Shown one piece after another: positions 10,066 through 20,257 of a DNA stretch of 64,000 bases; position 1 is the first letter of the stretch; each line of letters starts with the position of its first letter. This stretch comes from Gautieria morchelliformis (Eukaryota > Basidiomycota > Agaricomycetes > Gomphales > Gomphaceae), in assembly GCA_015179125.1 (NCBI GenBank), contig WHVA01000063.1:1-64000 (forward strand), given 5' to 3'. The notes under the pieces are model-generated. The model made no database searches. It was not told where the DNA came from and worked only from the letters and a program-made list of their open reading frames with translations. Position numbers and translations under genes: made by a program.

Positions 10066-11052
10066 TTAACTGCATCTATGCACATGTGTCACCTGGTACA
10101 TGAAAATTGAATGAGAAATACTGCCACTCTCATCCTCCTCAGAGGACACTTCTTCGGCAACATTCGCCTTGGCTTTGCCCTTCTTCTTTTTGGCTTTCGC
10201 TTTCTTCTTCTGACGTGGCCCCTGGCCTTCTTTACCACCTCCTTTAGCCCAGCAACTCTCTATAGCATGTCCAGGCTTGTGGCAATTAGTGCATGTAGAC
10301 ACCTTCGGGTCTTTCCGGCCCTTCTGCCCTTTCGTAGATGAACCAATAAATGCCTGCTCTTCTTGTGAAATATTGAGGGTCTTTCTCCTGTCGTATTGAG
10401 CCTTTAGTACTCTGATAATATCATCAGGCACTAAGGGCATTCCACATTCTTCGAGCGACGTGGTAAGGGCATTCATAACTGCCTCATAGGAGGGTGGAAG
10501 TGATGCAAGGATAATGACGGTGAACTCTCCTTCAGAAATTCTGGCTCCCATCTCATTGAGACGAGCATAGAGGTCTTGGGCCTTGTCCAAGTGATCTCTC
10601 AAGTCTCCATCCTCAGGACACCTCATACTGCGAAGCTGTCTCTGTAGGTTGGTGAGGACCATCTTGGGCTTTTTGGTCATCTCATTGACCAATGCATCCC
10701 AGACTTCTTTTGCTGTATGTCTCTTCTGTAGCATCAGAGCTAGTGACTCTGACACTGAGACGATTATTTGGGTTTTGGCCTGTCCTTCTCTGGCAAGATA
10801 CTTCTCCAGCTTCTCCTCAGCCTTCTCAATCTGAGTTTCCTCAGCTTCTGTGAGAATATGGCCTGGGGGCATGACTGGAGGATCAGGAGGTCGAATGGCT
10901 CTCCCTTCTATATGCCTGAGTAGATTTTTGGACTCAAAATAACTTGTGAGAGTAGCTCGCCACAGAGGCCAATTACTTCCATCTGTTGCAAGCTTCTCCA
11001 CACCCAAAAGCTTCTGCGAAGTGTCTGCGGGGCCCATAACCCTTGTTAGCAA
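10066..11052 (-). pseudogene. Copia-type gag with CCHC zinc knuckle, no pol attached
   Basis: Starting at ATG 11052 the minus strand encodes a UBN2/Copia gag-like protein. It has a typical N-terminal W-rich block (LATDGSNWPLWRATLTSYFE), a middle region with AKEVWDALVNEM and LRSMRCPEDGDLRDHLDKAQ, and a zinc knuckle CTNCHKPGHAIESC (C-X2-C-X4-H-X4-C) near residue 275. A lysine-rich tail and an acidic SSEEDESGS stretch follow. The frame then stops and no protease, integrase or reverse transcriptase follows, so the element is truncated at about 10.1 kb. It is oriented opposite to the reverse transcriptase fragment at 12-13.8 kb, so the two are probably not one element. Confidence 0.85.
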
Positions 11053-11280
11053 CTAGGGGCTATGGCAGGGAAGGTTCGGTAGAGTTCTAGAATCAAATAT
11101 ACTACATGATTTTCAGTCAACATGCTATGTAAATATGAAGAATACTACTCGCCTCTCTCAGTGAATTTATTGTCACTGAGAGAGGAGTGTAATCCTGTCT
11201 CAGAAGGCATATACTTGCACCCGGCCCTTTAGCGCCCAAGGGCTCGCGCGTCGAAGTCATTTCAAACTCCGCTGGGTGCA
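11053..11280 (-). repeat. 5' LTR/leader remnant of the Copia gag element
   Basis: Directly upstream of the gag start lies a stretch with a TATATGC box (about 11201-11207) and a perfect 12-bp hairpin: CCTCTCTCAGTG at 11152-11163 against CACTGAGAGAGG at 11174-11185. The same ordered words (GGGCGCT-AAG-GCCGG, TATATGC, CTCAGTG hairpin, then CATGTAG) are found at 54.96-55.2 kb, supporting an LTR of one family. Exact ends are not defined. Confidence 0.55.
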
Positions 11281-11831
11281 GCCGCCTGTGAAAGTAGAAA
11301 TAACAGAATGAAATGGAGAGATAGAGAGTGACTGGAAAATTTCGAAAATAAGCAGAGAAATGGATGCATGGTACAAGAACAGTATGAGAAAATATTGAAA
11401 CACCACACAATAAAGTGAATATATTATGCTTGATTTTGGTGCAGGAGCATAAATGCACCCAACACGAAGGGCTGCCACCTGCTGTCCAGGACTGGGATCA
11501 GGAGGACGTAATGGCCCTGCAGCAGGTTGATGAAAAGGATCAGCCCCATTGCTTCTAGGAGGAGGGTGAGGGATGGCAAAAGGAGGTGGTGGAGGGGGTG
11601 GCTGGTTCCAAGCTCTGGCAGCAGCCACAGCAAGGGCACGCGCTCTCCGATCAGTAGGCGACGTCATACGACCCTCCTGCTCCTCCCTCGCCCTTTCACG
11701 CTCCTGCTGACGATTTCTCTCTGGAGTAGAAGGATCCCTGAGAAATGTAGGCATAAGCTTAGAGGAACAATCAAGCTACCCCACTTCAACTTACATTTGC
11801 AAGCAGATGCTGTTGTTGTTAATTTTTCTTG

Positions 11832-12062
11832 GGCAAAGTCAGGGGAATTTATTAATTTCTAATTAAATCAATGTCAGACAGCTCACACCAGACCACAGAG
11901 AAATACATACATACCAAGGAAGGGATGGGGAGTTTGTTTGTTAGGCAAAGTCAAGGGAATTTATTAATTTCTATTTAAAACAAAAAAAAAAACTGTCAGA
12001 TGGCTCACACCAGACCACAGAGAAATATATGTACCAAGGAAGGGATGGGAAATTTTTTTGAT
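11832..12062. repeat. tandem duplication, ~112-bp unit
   Basis: GGCAAAGTCA.GGGAATTTATTAATTTCT starts at 11832 and again at 11944. Both copies continue through GGCTCACACCAGACCACAGAG (with one change) and ACCAAGGAAGGGATGG. The second copy supplies the first codons of the Copia reverse-transcriptase frame, so that start is not a genuine gene start. Confidence 0.85.
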
Positions 12063-13785
12063 GAAAATATCCAAGTCTTCTTCGGCTATCCAACTGGAAT
12101 AATTCCAGTAAAAGGTCCTGGTCCTGGTCCTTGTCCTGGGGAGATGTCCGAGCAGGTTTACATAACGAGAGAAATCATCACTGAACCTGAGAATTACAGA
12201 GCGGCGGTATCACGCGATGATGCGCCGATCTGGGAGAAAGCGATGGAAATTGAGATGGACCAATACAAAACGTTAGGAACATGGGAATTAACAGAACTAC
12301 CACCCGGACGAGTAGCTATCGGTTGCCGGTGGGTATACGCCGTCAAAACGCAACCGGATGGGCAATTCGATAAGGCTAAAGCAAGGGTTGTGGCTCAAGG
12401 ATTCACACAGAGGCCAGGGATGGATTACTACGAAATAACTTCACCCGTGGTCAAATTTGATTCACTACGTGTTCTATTAGCCATCGCAAACACACTCGAT
12501 TGGGAAATTGAAATGATGGATGTCAAAGGCGCCTATCTCAATTCAACTATAGATGAGGAGATCTACATGCGCCAGCCCGACGGTTTTGATGATGGATCTG
12601 GACGCGTTCTAAGAATATACAGAGCGCTCTACGGACTCAAGCAATCGGGACGAGCTTGGAATCAGCGCTTACGCAAATTACTACTCGATCTCGGCTTCCA
12701 TCAAAGTACAGCCGATGAATGCGTCTACATCAGACAAGATAAGGATTCAATCGAAGTCATATCAGTATATGTGGACGACTTCGGACTATTTGCTGATTCC
12801 AAAGGAGGGATGATTAAGCTCAAGGGGGAGCTTCATGGAAAATTCCCTTTAACAGATCTAGGAGAAATGAAGAAAATCTTGGGAATTAGAGTTGAGAGGA
12901 ATAGGGATGAGGGAACACTGATCATGTCTCAAGGACATTACATCGACATCATACTCGATCGATTCAACATGGCTACGGCACATTCCGTATCTACACCTCT
13001 GCACAAAATGATCAAGCTCACGACACCTATGGACTCAACAGATCTAACTGCTGAAGTACCCTATGCCAAAGCAATCGGATCACTAATGTATGCAGCACTC
13101 AGCACACGACCTGATTTGGCCTTTACCGTACAACATCTGAGCCAATTCACTACTACTTACGGAGCCGAGCACTGGACGGCGATCAAGCACGCGCTCAGGT
13201 ACCTCAAGGGGTCACGTGACGACGGCATAACCTTCCGACGAGATGCTGGTCTCGACCTCGAAATATTTGTTGATTCGGATTATGCTAATAGAAACGACGC
13301 ACTGTCTATTAGCGGCTATGTAGCTATACTAGGAGGGGGAGCCATCGCATGGAGCTCGAAAAAGCAGCGAACGATCGCGCTATCTACTACGGAGGCCGAA
13401 TACATGGCACTTACCGAGGGCGCCAAGCAATTGATCTGGCTGAGGCACTTCATCGAGGAGCTAGGAATAGATCAAGCCCAGCCCACATCACTTCGATCAG
13501 ACAATCTAGGCGCCATTACACTATCGCATGACGCAACGTACCATGCGCGTACCAAACACATCAATGTCGCATATCACTCATCCGTGAGAAAGTGGCCTCT
13601 CACGAGGCATCACTTATGTACGTACCAACGAAGGAGAACGTAGCGGACATATTTACAAAAGGACTAGACATGCACCAACATAGGTATCTATTAGGGAAAT
13701 TAGGATTTCATCGAAGGGACTTCTCGCTGAGGGGGAGTGTTAGTAATCGGGACGATGACAAGGCCGAGGCAGAGCCGGCACGCAC
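12000..13785 (+). pseudogene. Copia reverse transcriptase-RNase H fragment (5'-truncated pol, one frameshift)
   Basis: The frame contains the Ty1/Copia reverse transcriptase (RVT_2): WEKAMEIEMDQYKTLGTWEL, GCRWVYAVKTQPDG, AKARVVAQGF, MMDVKGAYLNS, YGLKQSGRAWNQ and the catalytic YVDDFG at about 12769. The usual residues after VDD are LL or ML, so FG is unusual. RNase H follows with DSDYANRNDALSISGYV, TTEAEYMAL and YHARTKHINVAYH. Near 13579 one base appears missing, after which VASHEASLMYVPTKENVADIF and KGL continue in the next frame to about 13785. Gag, protease and integrase are absent upstream; the frame begins inside a tandem repeat. The element is dead. Confidence 0.93.
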
Positions 13786-13960
13786 TTAGCCGGAGGTTCG
13801 AGATCGCTCTCGACCCCGGATGCTGGTACACCGGCACGGCATCGGCACAGCATCAGCTCGAAGGATTGGTAATATAGGAACATCATAATTAGTATATAAG
13901 GGCAGACGATCTTGTACAGATCGTAGAATAACAAGTCTATTATATCTCCTTCGTTCCACA
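13738..13960 (+). repeat. probable 3' LTR of the Copia fragment
   Basis: A polypurine tract GAGGGGGAG at 13729-13737 is followed directly by TGTTAG, the usual start of a Copia LTR. A TATATAAG box lies at 13893-13900, and a TG..CA unit can be closed at CCACA (13960). No second copy is present in the window to confirm the right end. Confidence 0.6.
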
Positions 13961-16900
13961 GGTTAGTGACCGAGGCGCGTAGACGTTGGTCCGTGGCATT
14001 ATCACGTCGGCCTACAGCTTGGGCCGAGTTGATCGGCAGTAGCGCCCGTCGGCCGATATATTTTTGGGCTCGGCTACCAGATTTCGGCGTTTTCCTGTTT
14101 TAGTGCTACGCTCCTTCGTTGCAACCAATCAGGAATATTATCTAGGTCATTTAACACGTCAAGTCCAATTCGAGAACTCGCAGTTGAGCCCATGCTAGTA
14201 ATCCCTTTGTTTTTTTAAATCCATTTTTGTGGTTTTCCTTCTTGCTCCTCAGGTCATGCACTTGCGCACGAAGTGGCCAGTCGATAATTATCCTGTAAGT
14301 CGCTTGGCCGAGCAGCCGAGGGAAACACTTTGCAAAACGAACTGTTCCAGGAGCAGTTCGTCCAGTTCGTTTGCTCAACGTCTGTTTCAGCTCGCTTAAG
14401 GTCGAACTTGAAAATTTCGACTCGCGACAAGAAAGAAACGAACCGAACTAATAATTGAGCAGCCCTTATGCAAATCATGAGATGAACTTGAAGGAAAGCC
14501 GAGTGCGATGTCTATGGGATCGCCGGCGACGCGACTCCATCGGCGACCCTGACACAGGCAACAGATAATATGATGGGATCCTACGCCTGGAACTTCAAGT
14601 GGAAGGTGAGTGGCGCTGGGCCTGCCGTCACACCGTGAGGTTTGAAGCTTGAAGCTTGGGCCCGAGTCACCAACCGGGCGTAAGTACTTGCCGTGCTTAC
14701 TTTCATCATACGGCACAGTTTGCAAGAGAGATGCCAGACACCGCCCTGATGATCAAGACGCATGGGACAGTGACATCATGATCGCCTACCATATGATCAC
14801 TTGTGGCCTCTAGGTCTGGACTTCGATCAGTGAAATTCCATATAGTCTGACAAGCGTTCCGAAACTTGCGAGCAAGGCAGACGCACAATGAAAAAGAAAA
14901 AAAAAAAATTTTTTTCTTCAAGTTTGTTATATAGCTTACAACTGGCGAAGTACTCCATACTACGTATTTTTGCCATTATTGAACTCGATTCTACCAGCTT
15001 ACTGTACTTGTGTGTTATTCCCGGGGCGGTACACATGCATGTGCATGTGCCGCTCGGCGATTTACATATCACCTCAGGAGCTTATTATAAGTATGTCTTC
15101 AAGTTTTGAAAATATGAACTCATACCCTTTCTTCTCTCACGACTAGGGCTGGTACCCTTTGTTTTCATGCTTTCTGCCCTGGCCCTGGCCTGGGTCACGC
15201 TCAACATAGCCGGAGGTGTATACTCCTCCTCTTAGGAACTTTCTTACTCGTCAAGGATCTACCTGGGAGGAGGAATGTCTTTATGATTAATTTTCTCGTG
15301 ACGATATTCTTAGGAACCATTCCCCCTTGCCTCCTGTGAGTTATAGTTCTGCATGCAAGTTGAGTAATGTCTCGCACTGAAAGAACGCCCCAAAGCTTCT
15401 ATGCCGGTCAACAGGATGGGGTGACGTCGCACTGGCTTTGCCTCATGCAGTCCGTCCTGATGGATGGTATTGCACCGATGTGATTGTTTGATACTGTGTA
15501 ATGCACCGCAGTACTAACGACTTAATGATCAGGTTCGGGGTAGCATTGACTGTCTTCGTTTTCCAGGTATGTTTCGAGGAACGTCTGATGTGTCGTTAAT
15601 ATATTTGCTCTGGCTCGAAGACATGGGCGGAATTAAGGTCTGCTATTTGTTCCACAACATCGTTGGTTGCAACCTCTCCGATAGCGAAATGGGGGGTGAG
15701 CGAATATCCTCTGGGATGTTTGGTGATATACTTATATTGTGATCGTCAGCTTCTCCTGTTGCCATATATGACGCTCGCTGGCTGGTGCACGGGCTCTCTA
15801 TTTGTACGTACTTCCCCTAGATCATAGGTGTGTCCTCAATGATTCATTTTCTACCGTTCAGCAAGCCTTCCTCCCACCGGCTACTTTCCAACTGTCCCAC
15901 TTTGTCTACTGTGACAATATATCATTCGACTCCTTGCAATGGCCTCAGAACGTGTCAGTGCCCTCAGGGACAGGTTATATCACTCGATCCGACGTTCGCT
16001 GATGACCGTGTGTAGGCGGAAACAAGTAGGCCCATTCATGATCGCGTGCGGGGCGATGGAGATGTTGTTCGAGAGTACGCCTAGTCTTTGTTTATCGTTA
16101 CTACTGCCACATTTATCCGCCTCCAGTCTGGATTGCATTTCTTCTCATCACTCGGGAAAAACTGAGTACTGGCATAATACATTCTGAAAAATATCGAGAC
16201 ACCGTGCATCTTTATATACGGACAATCGCTTTCACTGTCGTGCAGCTCGGGCCTGTGGCGTAAGTTTATTATTATTCAGTCCCAAGTATTTCCTTTGTTA
16301 TATTCGCTCATCTTTCACTCAGTTTGGCGGTGATGAACCGAGTGGCTCCAGCTACCATAGCAGGCGAAATCCAGAGAGCGACGCAAGTTCTGGAAGCAAT
16401 GAGTGAATATACACTTCAAAATTCTGGTTGGTAGTGAGCTCATCTGGTGTTGTTTCCTCCCATCAGACGCTCTTGCAACATTTCTGGTCTTCGGGTCGCA
16501 GAAAGTAGGCTTCACTTCCTTTCCTCGAGCATGTTCTGATAGACTTCAGGCTATCCTACAGGCGTGGAAAATCTGGCCCCGGCGGCGGATCCGTACTTTG
16601 ACACAGTCTAGAGTTGATGTTGCTGGTGCAATGGCATAGGTGAATATTACTTTGCCTTTACGGTAGCTGTGAGGTTTCACAGCATATTTCCGTTGAATTC
16701 ACGAAAGTATGCGACGCAACGGGAGGGCGTCTTCTGAGTATCTGCCAAACATCCCCTATCGAGATATTTAGCTTATATGTGAGCCGATATTCCAAATATT
16801 ATCCAAGTCTCTGCCAGGTATATATGTGGACTTGCTATTTTTGTTTGCTTGATTTCTATAGTAGTGTAAGTAATATACAGTATCATATACATAATTCTAT

Positions 16901-17340
16901 ATTGCAGGCACGCGCGTCATCACCTCGACACGCTGTTGAGACAGAGAGAGAGAAATATAACCAATTAGAGTGGTCGAAGCGCTAAGCGCTTATGGTGCGC
17001 TATGCTACTGTGTAAGAGATTCTACTTATCTATCTGTTATTGTGAGGAAATGAGCGTCGAGTAGCTCGGCAGAGCTTGGGCAGAGGTCGGCGCTGGGAGG
17101 AGGGGTCGGTGCCGGATAACCCCTGTAGCTAAAACATGGTACATATATGCATATTGTACAATATGTACTACTCCCTAGTGATTGTGACTAAAGGAAAGCT
17201 GCAGAACGGCAAACAGATGACTCCACAGACCTCCGCAATGGGTGCAAGGTGTAAGTAACCTATTTACATTGTACTAGTGAGCAGCGACCTTTCGGTCGCT
17301 GCCTTAAATGCACGAGAAACTCATTCTAATTATTAGTGTT
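13961..17340. other. 3.4-kb region without a recognisable gene
   Basis: Many short open frames occur on both strands, none with family motifs or a convincing exon chain. Simple sequence includes an A-run next to a T-run at about 14890-14928 and an alternating GCATGTGCATGTGC at about 15035. Degraded coding sequence beyond recognition is possible. Confidence 0.4.
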
Positions 17341-17363
17341 GCCGATGTTCGGTTTTGGGTTCA

Positions 17364-17443
17364 AGCCGAGCCAAACCATTAATACGCTGCGCCGAGCTAT
17401 ATCCAAGTGAAGCCGAAGCAATACTAATGGTCTGGTTCGGCTT
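17364..17443. repeat. imperfect inverted repeat
   Basis: AAGCCGAGCCAAACCATTAATA at 17364-17385 is matched by the reverse complement of 17422-17443 with four differences. Nearby, TACTGAAATT recurs several times up to about 17615, suggesting a small degraded transposon. Confidence 0.5.
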
Positions 17444-18082
17444 CCAGCCGGCTTCGAACTGCCAGCCGGAGCACTGTAGGAAGAATAAGCGCTATATTTC
17501 AGTTCCGCTTGCACTACAGCTAAATTACAGTACCGACTTGTACTGAAATTTAGTCCCCAAAAAATAATTTCACAGAGCACTAAAAATCAGTACTATACAA
17601 GTACTGAAATTTAAGTACAGGACAAAATGCAAAGTCAAACAGTACAGTACCAATGACCAATGAATTATCTTTTCAACCTAATCATGATCAATCTCCGGGT
17701 CCACAAACACCGTCTTCGAAATCGCCACTTCTGTCGACTGCAGACGGCTGCTTGTGTACGCGTCACTGCTTTTTTTCCGCAAGTCTTTTGATTCTCCGCT
17801 TTAATAGCCTTCCTTCCTCAACCCCATTGCAAGCGCATACATCTGCTGCCTTGGGCGGATCAACACACCGGTGCTGAGACACGCGGAATCCGCCATCGAC
17901 GCTAAACTATTCTCTGACTCTGACAGACGTCCTCGACAACTTTAGCGCGACGCCTCGGGAGTGACGTGGATGAGGGAGGTCGATCTTGGAAGATTTGGGT
18001 GGGTACATCTTTGTCCCCTTTTTGATTATTTGGGGCGTTGGGGTGCTGACCGGCCTTTGCATTCTCCACTCGACACCCATCA

Positions 18083-18135
18083 CTTTCTTTTCTCATCACT
18101 TTCTTTTCTCGTCACTTTCTTTTCTCTTTCTCATA
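18083..18135 (+). promoter_or_regulatory. pyrimidine-rich tandem tract before the xylulokinase start
   Basis: TCACTTTCTTTTCTC is repeated three times just upstream of ATG 18161. CT-rich tracts of this kind commonly precede transcription starts in fungal genes. Function is inferred only from position. Confidence 0.45.
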
Positions 18136-18160
18136 CTCTACACATTCTCTTAGCTCAAAC

Positions 18161-18431
18161 ATGCTTTCCAAGACGCCCCCAGCTGGTAAACCCACCCATT
18201 TTCTTGGTCTCGAGTTGGCAACCGAGCAGCTGTGCACTGCTGTCGCCGACGAGCAGCTCGACCTTGTCGCCGCTGAGGCGGTCTATTTTGACACTGACTT
18301 ATCAGAGTATCAGTAAGTAGGACACCTCTCCGGGATCGCGCGAGCGTTGACTCTATCGGATTCGTCAGAACCCACGGTTCGATCCTTATCATTCTACGCA
18401 CCTTCCACGTCGTGTGTTCGCAGTGGGCGCC
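18161..18431 (+). pseudogene. D-xylulokinase-like (FGGY) N-terminal exon, cut off by a Gypsy LTR
   Basis: ATG 18161 opens an exon whose product contains THFLGLELATEQL and AVYFDTDLSEY. This matches the first strand and the (D/E)LATxQL glycine-adjacent loop of basidiomycete xylulose kinases, which phosphorylate D-xylulose for the pentose phosphate pathway. The exon ends at 18312 before GTAAGTAGG. A 111-nt intron with TTCGCAG acceptor at 18423 is plausible, leaving only 8 nt of exon 2 before the Gypsy LTR begins at 18432. The rest of the kinase (ATP-binding and catalytic domains) is not found on the far side of the element or anywhere else in the window. What remains cannot be functional. Confidence 0.7.
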
Positions 18432-18894
18432 TGTCAGGGGACACCCTGTTTTCCATTTCCAGTTCCGACTCCATTTCCGAAGACGCTTCCGATTCCGATT
18501 CCATCTCCGCCTCCGCTCTCGGAAATGATTCCGCTTCTGGGAGAACTTCCACCAGTTCTGTTCGCCTTCCCAGTTCCACTCCAATTTCCGAGTTCCACCC
18601 TCGGAACAGTGTCGGAAATCAAGCGACTCGCGTAATAGGTGACATCAAGGGTCGATCAAGGGTCAGGGAGGTGCAGGGTTGATGGCGGGTGCCAAGTGTT
18701 GTCCCTGGCTGCGCAGCGTAGTATAATACGGGCTCGCTGACATTGGGGGTCCTTAGACTTTTCTCTTTGGATTTCCCCTTGTCAGGTGAGAATCCCCTCT
18801 CTTGTATGCTCTGTTCATTTATACAGACTTTGGATTTCCCCTTGTCAGTTGTGTGGTAGTGTGATCTCCACAACTAGCCAGGGTTGCCCTTACA
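18432..18894 (+). repeat. 5' LTR of the Gypsy element
   Basis: Starts TGTCAGGGGACACC and ends CCCTTACA. Contains TCCGATTCCGATTCC simple repeats and a TATAATACGGG promoter-like box at about 18722. It carries 6 nt more than the 3' copy in the simple-repeat region. Confidence 0.93.
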
Positions 18895-19081
18895 GCAGAA
18901 AAGTCTCTCCCATAGAGGACCGGCGGTCGTACTGCGTGTCGCAGCCGCCATAGGTGCGTTCGGAATCGGAGACAGCGACTCGGAGATCGCAACCTCTTCC
19001 GCACACACAGCGTACGACAGCCCTTCTTCTTACGTCGAGCTCCCAACCCCGGAAATCCCGTCCCACATTTCTCCTTCCGAC

Positions 19082-20257
19082 ATGGACCCGGACGATCGTC
19101 TTCGGAATATGGAGGAGGAATTGACGCGGAACCGGATGAAGACCGACGCGATTGAAACAGCCTTACAAGCGATTTTGGCTAAGTTAGATATTCCACAAGG
19201 TGGTGGAAATGAAATGTTGGATGATCCGGATTTCGGAAAAGCGGAACTAGCGGAGGAGAGAAAGTCCGCGAAGTTAGCAAAGGTCAAACCCGCAACTCCG
19301 GCGGACTTTGACGGAGATCGGGAGAAGGGACGCGCATTCTTCAACACATGCAGCATCTACTTCGCAATTGTCGGAGACCTCTTTCCGAACGACCAGGCTC
19401 GGATTCACTGGGCATTGTCCTTTTTCAAGTCGGACCGCGCATCCCGTTTTGCAAACAAGGTGATCCGACATGAAGCAAAGGGCAAGGGGAACTACTTCCG
19501 AGACTGGGACGCCTTCGAGAAAACATTTTCCGACCAGTTCTGCCCAAAAAATGAGCAGCTCACAGCCCTTACGAAGCTCGAGGGGACCAGCTGGTACCAG
19601 GCCAAGGATCCGGTCGATGACTATATCGATCGCTTCCAGGAGCTCATCGACCTTGCGGAGTATGATGACGACAAGACGATCGTCATCAAATTCCGACGAG
19701 GACTCGATCCGACACTCCAGAACCAAGTTGCGCTGCTTGGGGATGGAGCTCCGGACTTTGATGACCCGGAAGGGTGGTACCAAGCTGCACAGAGGGTGTC
19801 CCGGAACAGGGAAGCAAATGAGGCCTTCGTGGAGACGAGCCGGAATACGACGCGCAGTTCCACTCGTCCTACTCCACCTGTGCCAAAATCCGGAAGCGCA
19901 TTCATTCCCATGCGGAAAGTATTTCCGACGCTTTCTCCGCCCGCTCCTATTAGGAACCATAGCCCTCCTCCCTCGAAGAGTGGCCCTGCCCCGATGGATG
20001 TTGACCGCATGCGCGGAAAAGGCCGCGGAACTATCACCTGCTTCCGATGTCAACAACCAGGCCACTATGCCCGCGAGTGCCCCCAAGCATTTGACATCCG
20101 GCTTATGACCACAGAAGAGAAACTCGAGCTCCTTCCAGAGTTCCTCGCACTTGCGGACATAAGCAGAGTGCCTACTGCGGAAGGAGTTTCCGAAAATGCG
20201 GAACATGGCGCATCGGAAGCGGAAGATGCGTCGGATTTTGTGACGCGCAGCGGGTGA
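19082..20257 (+). CDS. Gypsy gag (capsid/nucleocapsid) protein
   Basis: ATG 19082 is the first ATG in the frame; the open frame reaches back into the LTR but without an ATG. The protein (391 residues) starts with a short helix (DPDDRLRNMEEEL), followed by the retrotransposon gag domain (TPADFDGDREKGRAFFNTC, HWALSFFKSDRASRFAN, FSDQFCPKNEQ, YIDRFQELIDLAEYDD). A proline-rich linker and the zinc knuckle CFRCQQPGHYAREC follow. It forms the particle and binds the element RNA. Its TGA at 20255-20257 overlaps the start of the pol frame in another phase, so pol is probably reached by frameshifting. Confidence 0.92.
   Translation: MDPDDRLRNMEEELTRNRMKTDAIETALQAILAKLDIPQGGGNEMLDDPDFGKAELAEERKSAKLAKVKPATPADFDGDREKGRAFFNTCSIYFAIVGDLFPNDQARIHWALSFFKSDRASRFANKVIRHEAKGKGNYFRDWDAFEKTFSDQFCPKNEQLTALTKLEGTSWYQAKDPVDDYIDRFQELIDLAEYDDDKTIVIKFRRGLDPTLQNQVALLGDGAPDFDDPEGWYQAAQRVSRNREANEAFVETSRNTTRSSTRPTPPVPKSGSAFIPMRKVFPTLSPPAPIRNHSPPPSKSGPAPMDVDRMRGKGRGTITCFRCQQPGHYARECPQAFDIRLMTTEEKLELLPEFLALADISRVPTAEGVSENAEHGASEAEDASDFVTRSG

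Noticed and set aside
11257..11754. Minus-strand Pro-rich frame (ERERAREEQEGRM, QPPPPPPPFAIPHPPP)
   Set aside because: The second half is hydrophobic random-looking sequence and overlaps the Copia leader region; the first half may be a remnant but cannot be supported as a gene.
18884..19081. N-terminal extension of the Gypsy gag frame into the LTR
   Set aside because: No ATG occurs before 19082 in this frame; the extension would begin with TTG in the LTR.
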